DNA of 64,000 nt from Colwellia demingiae (GCF_007954275.1 NZ_VOLT01000002.1:496001-560000), one strand, 5' to 3'; counted from the stretch's first letter, positions 44,033-54,041 are shown. The notes: a model not told the origin generated them from the letters alone. Numbers and translations: made by a program.

Positions 44033-46144
44033 GTGTACTTATTTGAACCTTTAAAAGAGCTTAGCTCTACTTACCTATCAAAAGTACAAATTGATTTGCT
44101 GAAACACGCCTATGTTGTTGCACGTGATGCACATGATGGTCAGATGCGATCTAGTGGTGACCCGTATATTACTCACCCCGTTGCTGTAGCTATTAATTTA
44201 GCCCAGATGAACCTAGACCATGAAACCCTCATGGCAGCTTTATTACACGATGTTATTGAAGATACAGAAGTTACCAAAGATCAATTAGCTGAACTTTTTG
44301 GTCATACCGTGGCTGAATTGGTTGAAGGTGTCAGTAAACTCGACAAGCTTAAATTTAATAACAAAGAAGAAATGCAAGCGGAAAACTTCCGTAAAATGGT
44401 ACTTGCCATGGTGCAAGACATCCGAGTTATTTTAATCAAACTTGCCGACCGTACGCATAATATGCGTACATTGGGCTCTTTACGACCAGATAAGCGTCGA
44501 CGAATTGCCCGCGAAACCTTAGAGATTTATGCGCCGATAGCTAACCGCTTAGGTATTCAGGATATAAAAAATGAGTTAGAACTACTCGGTTTTGAAGCAC
44601 TCTATCCTATGCGTTCACGTGCTTTAAAATCAGCAGTAAAAAAGGCCCGTGGTAACCGTAAAGCTATTATTGATAATATTGAAAAAGAAATTGCCGCACG
44701 TTTAGCAGAAAGCGGTATTGATGCGCAAATTATGGGCAGAGAAAAACATCTCTATTCTATTTACCGTAAAATGCTTAATAAAGAATTAATGTTCAATGAA
44801 GTAATGGACATCTACGCTTTCCGCGTTATCGTGCATGATAAAATTGATAACTGCTACCGTGCTTTAGGCGCGATGCACAACCTATTTAAACCGATTGAAA
44901 CTCGTTTTAAAGATTACATCGCCATCCCTAAAACTAACGGTTATCAATCACTGCATACCTCGTTAATTGGTCCTCATGGCATCCCAGTAGAAATTCAAAT
45001 CCGTACCTATGATATGGACCAAATGGCCGACAAAGGTGTTGCGGCGCATTGGTTATACAAGCAAGACGGTAGCAACACAGGTACAACGGCACAAATGAAA
45101 GCCCGTCGTTGGATGCAAAGTTTATTAGAGCTACAACAAAGTGCCGGTAGTTCTTTTGAGTTTATTGAAAACGTTAAATCTGACCTGTTTCCTGAAGAAA
45201 TTTATGTCTTTACTCCAGATGGTCGTATTATTGAGCTACCAATGGGCGCAACCGCAATAGATTTTGCATATGCGGTGCATACTGATGTTGGTAATTCTTG
45301 TGTCGGCGTTAAGGTTGACCGCAAGCCTTATCCTATGAGCCGCGCCATTGATTCAGGCCAAACCATTGAAGTTATTACTTCAGCGTCAGCTAGACCCAAT
45401 GCAACCTGGTTAAACTTTGTCGTTACGGCTAAAGCTCGCTTACAAATTAGAACTTACTTAAGAACTTGCGAAAAAGATGAGTCCCATGCTTTAGGCATTC
45501 GTTTATTAAGCCACGCCTTAGGTAAAACCAAACTTGAAGATTTAGCGCAAGAAAAAATTGATGAAGTAGTTCAACAAAGTGGCAATGGTACTTTTGAAGA
45601 ATTATTAACTAATATCGGTTTAGGTAATGCCCTGAGTATAGGTATTGCTAGACAACTAACCGATGGTTTTACCGAAGATAATGAACTAGCCTCTCCAACC
45701 AGCTCCAAGACCAAAATGCCGATAAAAGGTACCGAAGGCATGTTAGTCAGTTACGGTAAATGTTGTCGTCCTATCCCTGGCGATGCTATTTTAGCTTACT
45801 TAAGCCCGGGTAAGGGTTTAATGGTACATCAGCAAGGTTGTCGAAACATTAAAGGCCACGACCAAGGCAGCTTATTCCCAGTCAAATGGGATAGCGATAT
45901 TGATAAAGAGTTTATTGCTAAATTACGGGTAGAAATCATTAACCATCAAGGTGCATTAGCATTATTAACTAATGCAGTTGCAAAGTGTGGCTCTAATGTT
46001 CACAACCTAAATTCTGGTGAAAAAGAAGCTGGCTTATACGTGATCGACATGGAAATAACCTGTCGAGATCGTATTCATTTAGCGAATATTATCCGAAAAA
46101 TTAAAGTAATGATTGATGTTCAACGCGTCATTCGAAATAAATAA
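44033..46144 (+). CDS. spoT: Bifunctional (p)ppGpp synthetase/hydrolase
   Basis: SpoT sets the stringent-response alarmone level in the cytoplasm. Domains in order: HD hydrolase (about 20-175, ITHPVAVAINLAQM and LLHDVIEDTEV with the catalytic His-Asp), synthetase (about 230-345, YRALGAMHNLFKPIETRFKD, PKTNGYQSLHTSLIGP), TGS (about 386-450, EEIYVFTPDGRIIELPMGAT), a helical/zinc-finger-like region (SYGKCCRPIPGDAI) and C-terminal ACT (about 625-703). An intact HD motif indicates hydrolase activity. Start is GTG at 44033 with GGAG 6 nt upstream. It is 703 residues, like E. coli SpoT (702). ridA follows at 49 bp. Confidence 0.97.
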   Translation: MYLFEPLKELSSTYLSKVQIDLLKHAYVVARDAHDGQMRSSGDPYITHPVAVAINLAQMNLDHETLMAALLHDVIEDTEVTKDQLAELFGHTVAELVEGVSKLDKLKFNNKEEMQAENFRKMVLAMVQDIRVILIKLADRTHNMRTLGSLRPDKRRRIARETLEIYAPIANRLGIQDIKNELELLGFEALYPMRSRALKSAVKKARGNRKAIIDNIEKEIAARLAESGIDAQIMGREKHLYSIYRKMLNKELMFNEVMDIYAFRVIVHDKIDNCYRALGAMHNLFKPIETRFKDYIAIPKTNGYQSLHTSLIGPHGIPVEIQIRTYDMDQMADKGVAAHWLYKQDGSNTGTTAQMKARRWMQSLLELQQSAGSSFEFIENVKSDLFPEEIYVFTPDGRIIELPMGATAIDFAYAVHTDVGNSCVGVKVDRKPYPMSRAIDSGQTIEVITSASARPNATWLNFVVTAKARLQIRTYLRTCEKDESHALGIRLLSHALGKTKLEDLAQEKIDEVVQQSGNGTFEELLTNIGLGNALSIGIARQLTDGFTEDNELASPTSSKTKMPIKGTEGMLVSYGKCCRPIPGDAILAYLSPGKGLMVHQQGCRNIKGHDQGSLFPVKWDSDIDKEFIAKLRVEIINHQGALALLTNAVAKCGSNVHNLNSGEKEAGLYVIDMEITCRDRIHLANIIRKIKVMIDVQRVIRNK

Positions 46145-46193
46145 ACAAAACAATTACTACAGCAGTCTCCAAAGACTCTCCAAAGGAACTATT

Positions 46194-46583
46194 ATGAAAA
46201 GCATTATCAGTACAGACAAAGCACCTAGCGCCATTGGCCCATATAGCCAAGCAGTGAAAGTAAACAATACAGTTTATTTATCAGGCCAAATTCCACTTGT
46301 TGCTGAAACAATGACAGTAATTGAAGGTGGCTTTGCTGAACAAGCAGAACAAGTATTTAAAAACCTAGTTGCTGTATGTGAAGCCGCGGGTGGCGACATT
46401 AACGATATGGTTAAAGTGAATATATTCTTAACGGATTTAAGTAACTTCGCCACAGTTAACGATATTATGAGTCGTTACTTTAGCCAACCTTACCCAGCAA
46501 GAGCGGCAATACAAGTATCTAAGTTACCAAAAGATGTTGATATTGAAATTGACGGTGTGATGGAACTTCCTAGCGTTAACTAA
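46194..46583 (+). CDS. ridA: RidA family enamine/imine deaminase
   Basis: RidA (129 residues) hydrolyses reactive 2-aminoacrylate-type enamines released by PLP enzymes, protecting cytoplasmic targets. APSAIGPYSQAVKV, TVYLSGQIPLV, VKVNIFLTDLSNFATVND and PARAAIQVSKLP (with the substrate-binding Arg) are family hallmarks. The frame runs upstream into spoT, but AAAGGA 6 nt before the ATG at 46194 gives the normal length. Just downstream of spoT, as in many gammaproteobacteria. Confidence 0.95.
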   Translation: MKSIISTDKAPSAIGPYSQAVKVNNTVYLSGQIPLVAETMTVIEGGFAEQAEQVFKNLVAVCEAAGGDINDMVKVNIFLTDLSNFATVNDIMSRYFSQPYPARAAIQVSKLPKDVDIEIDGVMELPSVN

Positions 46584-46785
46584 AGATATGCTTCATGAAT
46601 GAAAATTAGTCGGCATTGTCTGCGCTGTTCGTCTAAATCACTTATAGATATAAGCTCAATAGACTCACAGCTTGACGGCTTTGCCTAACTAACATTCATT
46701 TTGCCTATTTGGTTGCCCCAAGTTAAGTTTAAGTGACTAATAAAAGCCACGTATCAGCTCAAAATTAAATAAAAGATTAACCAAA

Positions 46786-47493
46786 ATGACTCCAGAAAGA
46801 TTAGAACGTATTAATACCATGTTAGACAAACGCCAACCTGATTTAACGGTTTGCATGGAAGGCTTACACAAATCTCATAACTTAGCCGCCGTAGTACGCA
46901 CTTGTGATGCTATTGGTATTAGTGATGTTCATGCGGTATGGAAGAGTGAAGAGGCGGAAGTACGTGGTGGTAGTGCCGCAGGCAGCCAAAATTGGATTGA
47001 TGTCCATAATTACCATAAAACAGCCGATGCAATTGCAGCGTTAAAAGCACAGGGCATGCAGGTATTGGTCACCAACTTATCTGATACTGCTGTTAATTTT
47101 ACCGAAATTGATTATACCAAGCCCACCGCCATTATTTTAGGGCAGGAAAAGTTTGGCACCTCAGAAGAAGCACTTGAGCTAGCTGATCAGCATATTGTTA
47201 TTCCTATGGTCGGCATGGTGCAATCACTGAATGTTTCGGTTGCTTGTTCGGTCGTTTTATACGAAGCACAACGCCAGCGCGCTGCAGCGGGTATGTATGA
47301 TCAACCTCGTCTAAGTAATGAACGTCGTCAACGTACTTTATTTGAAGGCGGTCACCCTATCTTTGCAGAAGCTTGTCAGCGTAAGGGATTACCTTATCCT
47401 GAAATTGATGAAGCAGGTCAAATTGTTGCTGATGAAAAATGGTGGCAAAAAATGCAAATGAACAAAAAAGCTTGGCAACATCTCGATGACTAA
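46786..47493 (+). CDS. trmH: tRNA (guanosine(18)-2'-O)-methyltransferase
   Basis: TrmH methylates the ribose of G18 in the tRNA D-loop using SAM. The SPOUT motifs are visible: MEGLHKSHNLAAVVRTCDAI near the N-terminus, ILGQEKFGTSEEAL and VIPMVGMVQSLNVSVACSVV in the trefoil knot, with the catalytic Arg in VVRTC. At 235 residues it matches E. coli TrmH (229). It lies between ridA and recG as in E. coli spoT-trmH-recG. The ribosome site is weak. The 200-bp gap before it has partly complementary TGAATG..CATTCA arms (about 46595-46700) of unknown meaning. Confidence 0.95.
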   Translation: MTPERLERINTMLDKRQPDLTVCMEGLHKSHNLAAVVRTCDAIGISDVHAVWKSEEAEVRGGSAAGSQNWIDVHNYHKTADAIAALKAQGMQVLVTNLSDTAVNFTEIDYTKPTAIILGQEKFGTSEEALELADQHIVIPMVGMVQSLNVSVACSVVLYEAQRQRAAAGMYDQPRLSNERRQRTLFEGGHPIFAEACQRKGLPYPEIDEAGQIVADEKWWQKMQMNKKAWQHLDD

Positions 47494-47533
47494 TTATCTA
47501 GATGACAATTATTAAGCTGATCTGAGGTTAACA

Positions 47534-49627
47534 ATGGCACTGGAAGCATTAAGCCGATTATCACAAGTTCCCCTGAGTACACTCAAAGGTGTCGGACCTA
47601 GTTTAGCGGAAAAACTAGAGAAAATTGGCTTGCTGTCAGTGCAAGATATACTTTTTCATCTGCCTTTACGCTATGAAGATAAAACGCGTATTACTACGGT
47701 GCGTGATTTATTAGTCGGTACCTCAACTAATATTATTGGTGAAATAACTGATAGCCAAATCACCCACGGTAAACGCCGAATGTTGGTGGTTACTCTCCAT
47801 GATGGCACTGGCAGTATTCAACTGTGTTTTTTCAGCTTCTCCGCCAGTCAAAAAAATAGTTTAGCTATTGGTAAAACTATCCGCTGTTACGGTGAAGTAA
47901 AACGTGGCCCACGTGGCTATCAAATTGTTCACCCCGAATATAAATCTCTTGATGACGATATAGAGTTAACACCCGTTGAAGAAACCTTAACGCCTGTTTA
48001 TCCCAGCACCGACGGTCTAAGGCAAATTTCCCTACGCAGTTTAACCGAACAAGCGTTGGTTCGATTGCAGCGAGGGCAAGTAGAAGAGTTATTACCCGCC
48101 AATATATTTAACGAGCAATACTCCCTCAGTGAAGCGTTAACTATCATTCATCGTCCGCCACCGAACGTATCGGTTGAGCAATTAGAACAAGGTCGTCATC
48201 CTGCTCAGCAGCGGTTAATTAAAGAAGAATTACTTGCTCATAACTTAAGTATGCTTAAGCTCAGACAAAATAGTGATGTGCATGATGCACTTTCACTTAT
48301 TGGTGATGACAAAGTTAGTGAGAAGTTTCTTAACGCATTACCATTTTCGCCAACTAACGCACAAACACGCGTTGTTGCTGAAATAAAAGCTGACTTAGCC
48401 AAGACCCAACCTATGATGCGTTTAGTGCAGGGAGATGTTGGGTCAGGAAAAACCTTAGTCGCTGCCCTTGCCGCATTAACCGCTATTAGTGAGGGTTATC
48501 AAGTCGCTTTGATGGCACCTACTGAAATTCTGGCTGAACAACATGCTATTAATTTTGCTAACTGGTTTACACCACTTGATATTAGCGTCGGTTGGCTAGC
48601 AGGAAAAACTAAAGTAAAAGCAAAAAGGCTCGCGTTAGAACAAATTGCCAGTGGCGAAATGCAAATGGTCATTGGCACGCACGCGCTCTTTCAGACTGAT
48701 GTAGTCTTTAAAAATATGGTCCTGGTTATCATTGATGAGCAGCACAAGTTTGGTGTTCATCAGCGCCTCACTTTACGTGAAAAAGGCGTGTTCGATAATA
48801 AATATCCTCATCAACTGATCATGACGGCAACACCTATTCCGCGTACTCTATCGATGACAGCTTATGCCGATTTAGATTCTTCAATTATTGATGAACTTCC
48901 ACCCGGTCGTACCCCAATCAACACCGTAGCCTTACCTGACTTACGCCGCGGGGATGTCATTGAACGAATTCGCCAAGGTTGCGTTAATGATGGTAGGCAA
49001 GCTTATTGGGTATGTACCTTAATCGAAGAGTCCGAAGTATTACAATGCCAAGCTGCTGAAGATACTGCGATTTTATTACAAGCACAATTACCTGAATTGA
49101 AAATTGGCTTAGTACATGGCCGGATGAAGGCAATTGAAAAACAAACAGTGATGGATGCCTTTAAATCGGGTGATTTACACCTGCTGATTGCTACTACTGT
49201 GATTGAAGTGGGGGTTGATGTACCTAATTCAAGTTTGATGGTTATAGAGAACCCTGAACGCTTAGGGTTAGCCCAACTACACCAATTACGTGGTCGTGTT
49301 GGGCGAGGCTCTGTCGCCTCTTTTTGTGTGTTATTGTATAAAGCGCCATTATCAAAAACAGCCACTAAACGCTTAGCAGTCTTACGAGAAAGTAATGATG
49401 GTTTTGTTATTGCAGAAAAAGATCTTGAAATTAGAGGACCAGGTGAATTGCTCGGTACTAGGCAAACAGGTTTAGCGGACCTTAAAATTGCCGACCTATT
49501 GCGTGATGGTTACTTAATACCTGAAATAAAACAAAAAGCCTATTTATTATCACGCCAGCAACCTGAATGTGCTCAAGCATTAATTCAACGTTGGTTAGGT
49601 AATAAAGAGCGTTACTCTAATGCCTAA
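47534..49627 (+). CDS. recG: ATP-dependent DNA helicase RecG
   Basis: RecG (697 residues) remodels stalled replication forks and branch-migrates Holliday junctions. The N-terminal wedge/OB region (about 60-160) contains RYEDKTRITTVRDL and HGKRRMLVVTLHDGTGSI. Helicase motif I is VQGDVGSGKTLVAAL (about 297), motif II DEQHKFGVHQR (about 399), motif III MTATPIPRTLSMTAYADLD and motif VI QLHQLRGRVGRG. GAGG precedes the ATG. It starts 40 bp after trmH and ends before a bidirectional terminator shared with convergent polA. Confidence 0.97.
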   Translation: MALEALSRLSQVPLSTLKGVGPSLAEKLEKIGLLSVQDILFHLPLRYEDKTRITTVRDLLVGTSTNIIGEITDSQITHGKRRMLVVTLHDGTGSIQLCFFSFSASQKNSLAIGKTIRCYGEVKRGPRGYQIVHPEYKSLDDDIELTPVEETLTPVYPSTDGLRQISLRSLTEQALVRLQRGQVEELLPANIFNEQYSLSEALTIIHRPPPNVSVEQLEQGRHPAQQRLIKEELLAHNLSMLKLRQNSDVHDALSLIGDDKVSEKFLNALPFSPTNAQTRVVAEIKADLAKTQPMMRLVQGDVGSGKTLVAALAALTAISEGYQVALMAPTEILAEQHAINFANWFTPLDISVGWLAGKTKVKAKRLALEQIASGEMQMVIGTHALFQTDVVFKNMVLVIIDEQHKFGVHQRLTLREKGVFDNKYPHQLIMTATPIPRTLSMTAYADLDSSIIDELPPGRTPINTVALPDLRRGDVIERIRQGCVNDGRQAYWVCTLIEESEVLQCQAAEDTAILLQAQLPELKIGLVHGRMKAIEKQTVMDAFKSGDLHLLIATTVIEVGVDVPNSSLMVIENPERLGLAQLHQLRGRVGRGSVASFCVLLYKAPLSKTATKRLAVLRESNDGFVIAEKDLEIRGPGELLGTRQTGLADLKIADLLRDGYLIPEIKQKAYLLSRQQPECAQALIQRWLGNKERYSNA

Positions 49628-49692
49628 AATCTGATACCTAAAACACGAAAAATGAAAAATCATCGTGAACAATTACAGTAAAAAGTAGTCAT

Positions 49693-49731
49693 AAAAAAAC
49701 CATTAAGCTTTAACTCGCTTAATGGTTTTTT
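49693..49731. terminator. Bidirectional terminator between recG and polA
   Basis: AAAAAACCATTAAGC (49694-49708) and GCTTAATGGTTTTTT (49717-49731) form a perfect 15-bp stem with an 8-nt loop. The A run on the left and T run on the right terminate both strands. Confidence 0.92.
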
Positions 49732-49785
49732 CTTATCCGTGCACTAACCTAGCTCAGATTAATCTGTGCTAATTCAAGAAGAAAA

Positions 49786-52611
49786 TTAATGCGCTTCGTC
49801 CCAGTTATCACCAATACCTGATTCTGCAATTAATGGTACGCTCAATTCAACGGCATTATTCATCAACTCAACTAGCTTAGCCGTTGTTTCTTCAACGATA
49901 TCTTGGTGAATTTCAAAAATCAGTTCATCGTGAACCTGCATAGTCATTTTGATACGGTCATCATTTTGTTCTAGTAACCAATGATCTACCGCTAACATGG
50001 CCTTTTTAATAATATCAGCCGCTGTACCTTGCATTGGTGCATTGATAGCCGCACGTTCTGCTGCTTTTTTACGCATGCCATTTTTAGCATTAATATCAGG
50101 TAGATATAACCGACGACCATATAAGGTTTCAACATAGCCCTGCTCACTCGCTTGTTGACGGGTATCTTCCATATACGTTAATACACCAGGGTAGCGCTGG
50201 AAATATTTATCTTGGTACTCTTGTGCTTGCTGACGACCAATATGTAGTTGCTTAGCTAAGCCAAATGCTGACATGCCGTAAATCAAACCAAAGTTAATCG
50301 CTTTAGCACTACGACGTTGATCGGTTGTTACCTCATCAAGTTCAACGGCAAAAATTTCTGCCGCGGTTGCCTTATGAATATCTTTGCCTTCGCTAAAGGC
50401 GGTTACTAAGCCTTTATCGTTCGACAAATGTGCCATGATGCGTAATTCAATTTGCGAGTAATCTATTGCAACTATTTTATGATCTTTTGGTGCAATAAAG
50501 GCTTGGCGAATTTTGCGACCTTGCTCACTGCGAATTGGTATGTTTTGTAAGTTTGGATCGGTCGAGGATAAACGCCCAGTTGCCGTAACAGCTTGATGAT
50601 AAGAAGTGTGTAAACGACCCGTTTTATCGCTAACCATTAACGGTAACTTGTCGGTATAAGTCGACTTCAGTTTACTTAGACCTCGATTTTCCAATATAAC
50701 CTTAGGTAATGGATAATCCAACGCTAATTCTTGCAGTACTTCTTCTGCGGTTGAAGGTGCGCCTTTGGGTGTTTTTTTGATGACCGGGATTTGTAGTTCT
50801 TCAAAAAGAATTTGCTGTAATTGTTTCGGTGATGCCAGATTAAAACTTTTACCTGCTAAATTATGTGCTTCAATTTCTAGCTCATCTAAACGCTGTCCTA
50901 AGGTAAAGCTTTGTTCAGCTAAGATATCACTATCGATTAATACACCTGTTTGCTCCATGCGTGCAAGCACAGGTAAGAGTGGCATCTCTATTTCATTGAA
51001 CACACTTAACATCGACGCTGTTTGCTCTAGCGCTGGGAAAATGGCGTGATGTAATCGTAAAGTAATATCCGCATCTTCCGCGGCATAGTGACCCGCTTTT
51101 TCAATTTCAATTTGGTTGAAAGTAAGTTGCTTAGCACCTTTTCCGGCCACATCTTCAAAATGTACGGTTTGATAATCAAGATATTTCAGTGCTAATGCAT
51201 CCATATTATGGCGAGTAGCAACACTGTTATAACAATAAGACTCGATCATGGTATCAAAATCGATGCCTTGCAAAGTAATATCATAATGACTTAGTACATT
51301 GGCATCATACTTAAGGTTCTGACCAATCTTTTTAATGGTTTTACTTTCGAGTAACGGTTTTAATTGCGCTAAGACCCAATCTTTATCAAGTTGCTCTGGT
51401 GCATCAACATAATCATGCGTCAATGGCACATAAGCAGCTTTACCCACTTCAATAGCAAAAGATACGCCTACTATTTCAGCTTTCATATAATGAACACTAG
51501 TTGTTTCAGTATCAAAAGCAAAAGCTTCACACGTTTGTAGTTTCTTAAGCCACTGTTCAAAAAGTGCTTTATCTAAAATAATATCGTATTGAGTTTCTTC
51601 AACTTCTACCGCTTTAATTTCTACGACCTGCTCACCTGCCAAATTGCTTGAGTCGTTTGCATTCGTTGCTTTAGCTTTTTTAGACTTTTTAGCTGCCCCA
51701 GTGGTACTTGTACCACTATCTCCTTTACCTAAGTCAGCTAACAAACGTTTTAATTCGAACTTTTGATAAAGCTCAGCTAATGCGTCTACATCTGGTTCAC
51801 TAGCAGCTAATTCTCCAGCCGTTTGTTCTAATTCAACATCACATTTAATGGTGGCTAATTGATAAGACAATGGTAGTTGCTCTAATGCATCACGAAGATT
51901 CTCACCAATCTTACCTTTTACTTTATCAGCATTGGCAATAACTTCCTGCATGGTGCCATGTTCTGCTAACCATTTAACGGCAGTTTTGGGACCACACTTA
52001 ACAACGCCAGGAATGTTATCAACTTTGTCACCCATCAAGGCGAGGTAATCGATAATTTGGTCAGGTCGAACACCAAATTTTTCACTAACGCCAGCAACAT
52101 CCATTTCTACATCTGTCATGGTATTAATCAAACGAACATGCTGAGTAACTAGCTGCGCCATGTCTTTATCGCCGGTCGAAATAACAGTTTCAATACCAAG
52201 CTCATCAGCTTGTCTTGCCAATGTACCGATAACATCATCGGCTTCCACACCAGGAATAACTAAAAGCGGTAAACCCATTGCAGTAATAATCTCATGTATT
52301 GGTGCAATTTGAGTACGTAAATCATCTGGCATAGGTGGACGATTGGCTTTGTATTCTGGATACATGTCATTACGAAAGGTTTTACCTTTGGCATCAAATA
52401 TGGCGATAATATTTCCATTGGGGTAGTCTTTTTTTAAACTACGAAACATATTTAATACGCCGGTAATTGCACCTGTTGGTTGACCGTCAGCGGTTGAAAG
52501 AGCTTGTAAATAGGGTACGTGATAGGCTCTAAATAAATACGAAGAACCATCGACTAAGATCAAGGGTGATTGCGTGTTATTAGAGTCTTGAGAAGTTGCA
52601 GAAATTGTCAT
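49786..52611 (-). CDS. polA: DNA polymerase I
   Basis: PolA (941 residues) fills gaps and removes RNA primers. The N-terminal 5' nuclease domain (about 15-300) shows LVDGSSYLFRAYHVP, EADDVIGTLA and GDKVDNIPGV. The 3'-5' proofreading domain (about 340-530) keeps its acidic residues: AFDTETTSVHYM (about 361), GQNLKYDANVL and YAAEDADITL. The polymerase domain has TATGRLSSTDPNLQNIPIR, VAIDYSQIELRIMAHL (about 710, catalytic Asp), RRSAKAINFGLIYGMS and MQVHDELIFE (about 889). All three activities therefore look intact. No strong ribosome site precedes the ATG. The upstream gap carries two DnaA boxes. Confidence 0.97.
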   Translation of the reverse strand: MTISATSQDSNNTQSPLILVDGSSYLFRAYHVPYLQALSTADGQPTGAITGVLNMFRSLKKDYPNGNIIAIFDAKGKTFRNDMYPEYKANRPPMPDDLRTQIAPIHEIITAMGLPLLVIPGVEADDVIGTLARQADELGIETVISTGDKDMAQLVTQHVRLINTMTDVEMDVAGVSEKFGVRPDQIIDYLALMGDKVDNIPGVVKCGPKTAVKWLAEHGTMQEVIANADKVKGKIGENLRDALEQLPLSYQLATIKCDVELEQTAGELAASEPDVDALAELYQKFELKRLLADLGKGDSGTSTTGAAKKSKKAKATNANDSSNLAGEQVVEIKAVEVEETQYDIILDKALFEQWLKKLQTCEAFAFDTETTSVHYMKAEIVGVSFAIEVGKAAYVPLTHDYVDAPEQLDKDWVLAQLKPLLESKTIKKIGQNLKYDANVLSHYDITLQGIDFDTMIESYCYNSVATRHNMDALALKYLDYQTVHFEDVAGKGAKQLTFNQIEIEKAGHYAAEDADITLRLHHAIFPALEQTASMLSVFNEIEMPLLPVLARMEQTGVLIDSDILAEQSFTLGQRLDELEIEAHNLAGKSFNLASPKQLQQILFEELQIPVIKKTPKGAPSTAEEVLQELALDYPLPKVILENRGLSKLKSTYTDKLPLMVSDKTGRLHTSYHQAVTATGRLSSTDPNLQNIPIRSEQGRKIRQAFIAPKDHKIVAIDYSQIELRIMAHLSNDKGLVTAFSEGKDIHKATAAEIFAVELDEVTTDQRRSAKAINFGLIYGMSAFGLAKQLHIGRQQAQEYQDKYFQRYPGVLTYMEDTRQQASEQGYVETLYGRRLYLPDINAKNGMRKKAAERAAINAPMQGTAADIIKKAMLAVDHWLLEQNDDRIKMTMQVHDELIFEIHQDIVEETTAKLVELMNNAVELSVPLIAESGIGDNWDEAH

Positions 52612-52710
52612 AAGAAATACGCGAAGCGACTAAATTAAGCTAAAGATGGCTAATCATGCCACAAAGCGCAAGTAGGCTCCACTTTATCAGTATGCTTTAT
52701 TGATGTTGCT

Positions 52711-52719
52711 TGTGGATAA
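52711..52719. promoter_or_regulatory. DnaA box upstream of polA, site 1
   Basis: TGTGGATAA is the exact complement of the DnaA consensus TTATCCACA, about 100 bp upstream of the polA ATG. The following TCAAGT at fixed spacing is shared with site 2. Confidence 0.55.
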
Positions 52720-52856
52720 CCTTGTGGTCAAGTACGAAAAACAGCCAGAGATTTGCAAGTGGCAAATCTGGCTTTGTCAATATAGTGCTTTGATTTTATT
52801 TAAAAAAAGTGTCGTACCAGGGCCTTTAAATACGCAATTATTTTATTTTAACTATA

Positions 52857-52865
52857 TGTGGATAA
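52857..52865. promoter_or_regulatory. DnaA box upstream of polA, site 2
   Basis: A second exact TGTGGATAA in the same orientation, 146 bp from site 1, again followed after 8 bp by TCAAGT. Two exact sites in one short gap favour a real DnaA interaction. Confidence 0.55.
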
Positions 52866-53495
52866 TTTTATTATCAAGTTATTTTTTAGCTGTACGAAAA
52901 ATCGGCTAAAGAAAATAACGTGGTAAGAGATTATCAGAATTTGGCGTGATTACCAGCGCATTATTAAACTTTTTTTACCGATTTTTGACACTTTTAAATA
53001 ACAAAAAAACATAAGCGAGTAAGGGCAATAGCTAGCAAGAGATCCACCAGTTAAATAATTTTTTGTATAGTAAAAAATATTTTTTTTGAAGATAAAAAAA
53101 GAGTATTTTCGCCCTTATTGTGAATAATAATAGTGGTGCCGAGATTCTTCGTTGAGGTTTTATTTAAACAAACTTACTGATTGTAAAATCTGCTTACGTT
53201 AGTTCTGTTTAAATTGGCTTATCTTACTTTGTTATAATCGTAGGTAGACTAATAAGTAATAAAGTCTAAGAATAAGAAGTGTTATTATTTAGGTAACCAT
53301 ATAATTTTGCTATATTTGTCTATGAGGTTTCTAAAGGATTCATCAGTCGCAGTTCCTCTTGCTAAGTAAAGTACTTATTATTCTAACACTTACTTAAGTT
53401 CAAACTTGATTCTCCGTTTTAATAGGAATCATTAACAGTAAACTGGGCTCTAGCTACTTTTAGCCTTACCTATATACCCACTAACGAGTTATATT

Positions 53496-53936
53496 ATGAA
53501 AAAATTTGTTCAATTATCACTACTCACTTTGGCTTTAGCCCCTGCTCTATTAGCATCTGAGCTAGTCAGTGCCAATAGCATGCCGCAATCAGTATCTCCA
53601 GCTAATGCCTCGGTATACATTATTTCACCTGTAGATGGCGCAACAGTGAAAAGTACGTTCACAGTAACTTTTGGTTTAAAAGATATGGGCGTATCTCCGG
53701 CAGGTATCGAGAAAAAGCATACCGGTCATCATCACTTATTAGTCGACAAAGACTCTCTGCCTGCCTTTGACATGCCTATGGGCGGCGATGTTCAGCACTT
53801 TGGCGGTGGACAAACACAGACAACGCTAACGTTGCCTAAAGGACAGCATACTTTACAGCTTATTTTAGGCGATCATCACCATATCCCTCATAAGCCTGCG
53901 GTTGTTTCAAAGAAGATCACCATTACTGTTGAGTAA
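53496..53936 (+). CDS. DUF4399 exported protein
   Basis: A 146-residue protein with a signal peptide (FVQLSLLTLALAPALLASEL). The mature part belongs to the DUF4399 family: VYIISPVDGATVKSTFTVTF, then HTGHHHLLVDKDSLPAFDMP, FGGGQTQTTLTLPKGQHTL and LGDHHHIPHKP. The fold is Ig-like. The repeated histidine clusters (GHHH, DHHH) suggest metal binding in the periplasm, perhaps copper, zinc or nickel, but that is inference; family function is unknown. Single gene with its own terminator. Confidence 0.87.
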   Translation: MKKFVQLSLLTLALAPALLASELVSANSMPQSVSPANASVYIISPVDGATVKSTFTVTFGLKDMGVSPAGIEKKHTGHHHLLVDKDSLPAFDMPMGGDVQHFGGGQTQTTLTLPKGQHTLQLILGDHHHIPHKPAVVSKKITITVE

Positions 53937-54001
53937 TATACCCTCTGGGTTAATTGATTAGTCCGCTTGGTATAGTCACCAGAGTTTTTAATGGTAATGA
54001 A

Positions 54002-54041
54002 TATAGCTACTGACTTTTCGTTAGTAGCTATACTTTTTTTT
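54002..54041 (+). terminator. Intrinsic terminator of the DUF4399 gene
   Basis: TAGCTACTGAC-TTTTC-GTTAGTAGCTA (11 bp, one G-U) followed after three bases by eight T. Confidence 0.85.

Larger units (their letters stand above)
52612..53495. other. Long AT-rich gap between polA and the DUF4399 gene
   Basis: These 884 bp have no convincing gene. They hold two exact DnaA boxes (52711-52719 and 52857-52865), each followed at the same distance by TCAAGT, and two copies of GTACGAAAA (52732-52740, 52892-52900). A bulged hairpin lies at 52743-52773 (AGCCAG..ATTTGC / GCAAATCTGGCT), followed by a weak T stretch. Poly-T/poly-A tracts fill 52965-53100. An inverted repeat TAGACT-N12-AGTCTA is at 53245-53268. 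Promoters of polA and the DUF4399 gene must be here, but I cannot fix them. Confidence 0.5.

Noticed and set aside
52700..52909. A 69-codon reading frame upstream of polA
   Set aside because: No ribosome site, composition of non-coding AT-rich DNA, and it runs across both DnaA boxes and a hairpin.
52612..53495. A replication origin in the AT-rich gap with DnaA boxes
   Set aside because: Only two boxes, no origin-linked genes (mnmG, mioC, dnaA) nearby; a polA control region is more likely.
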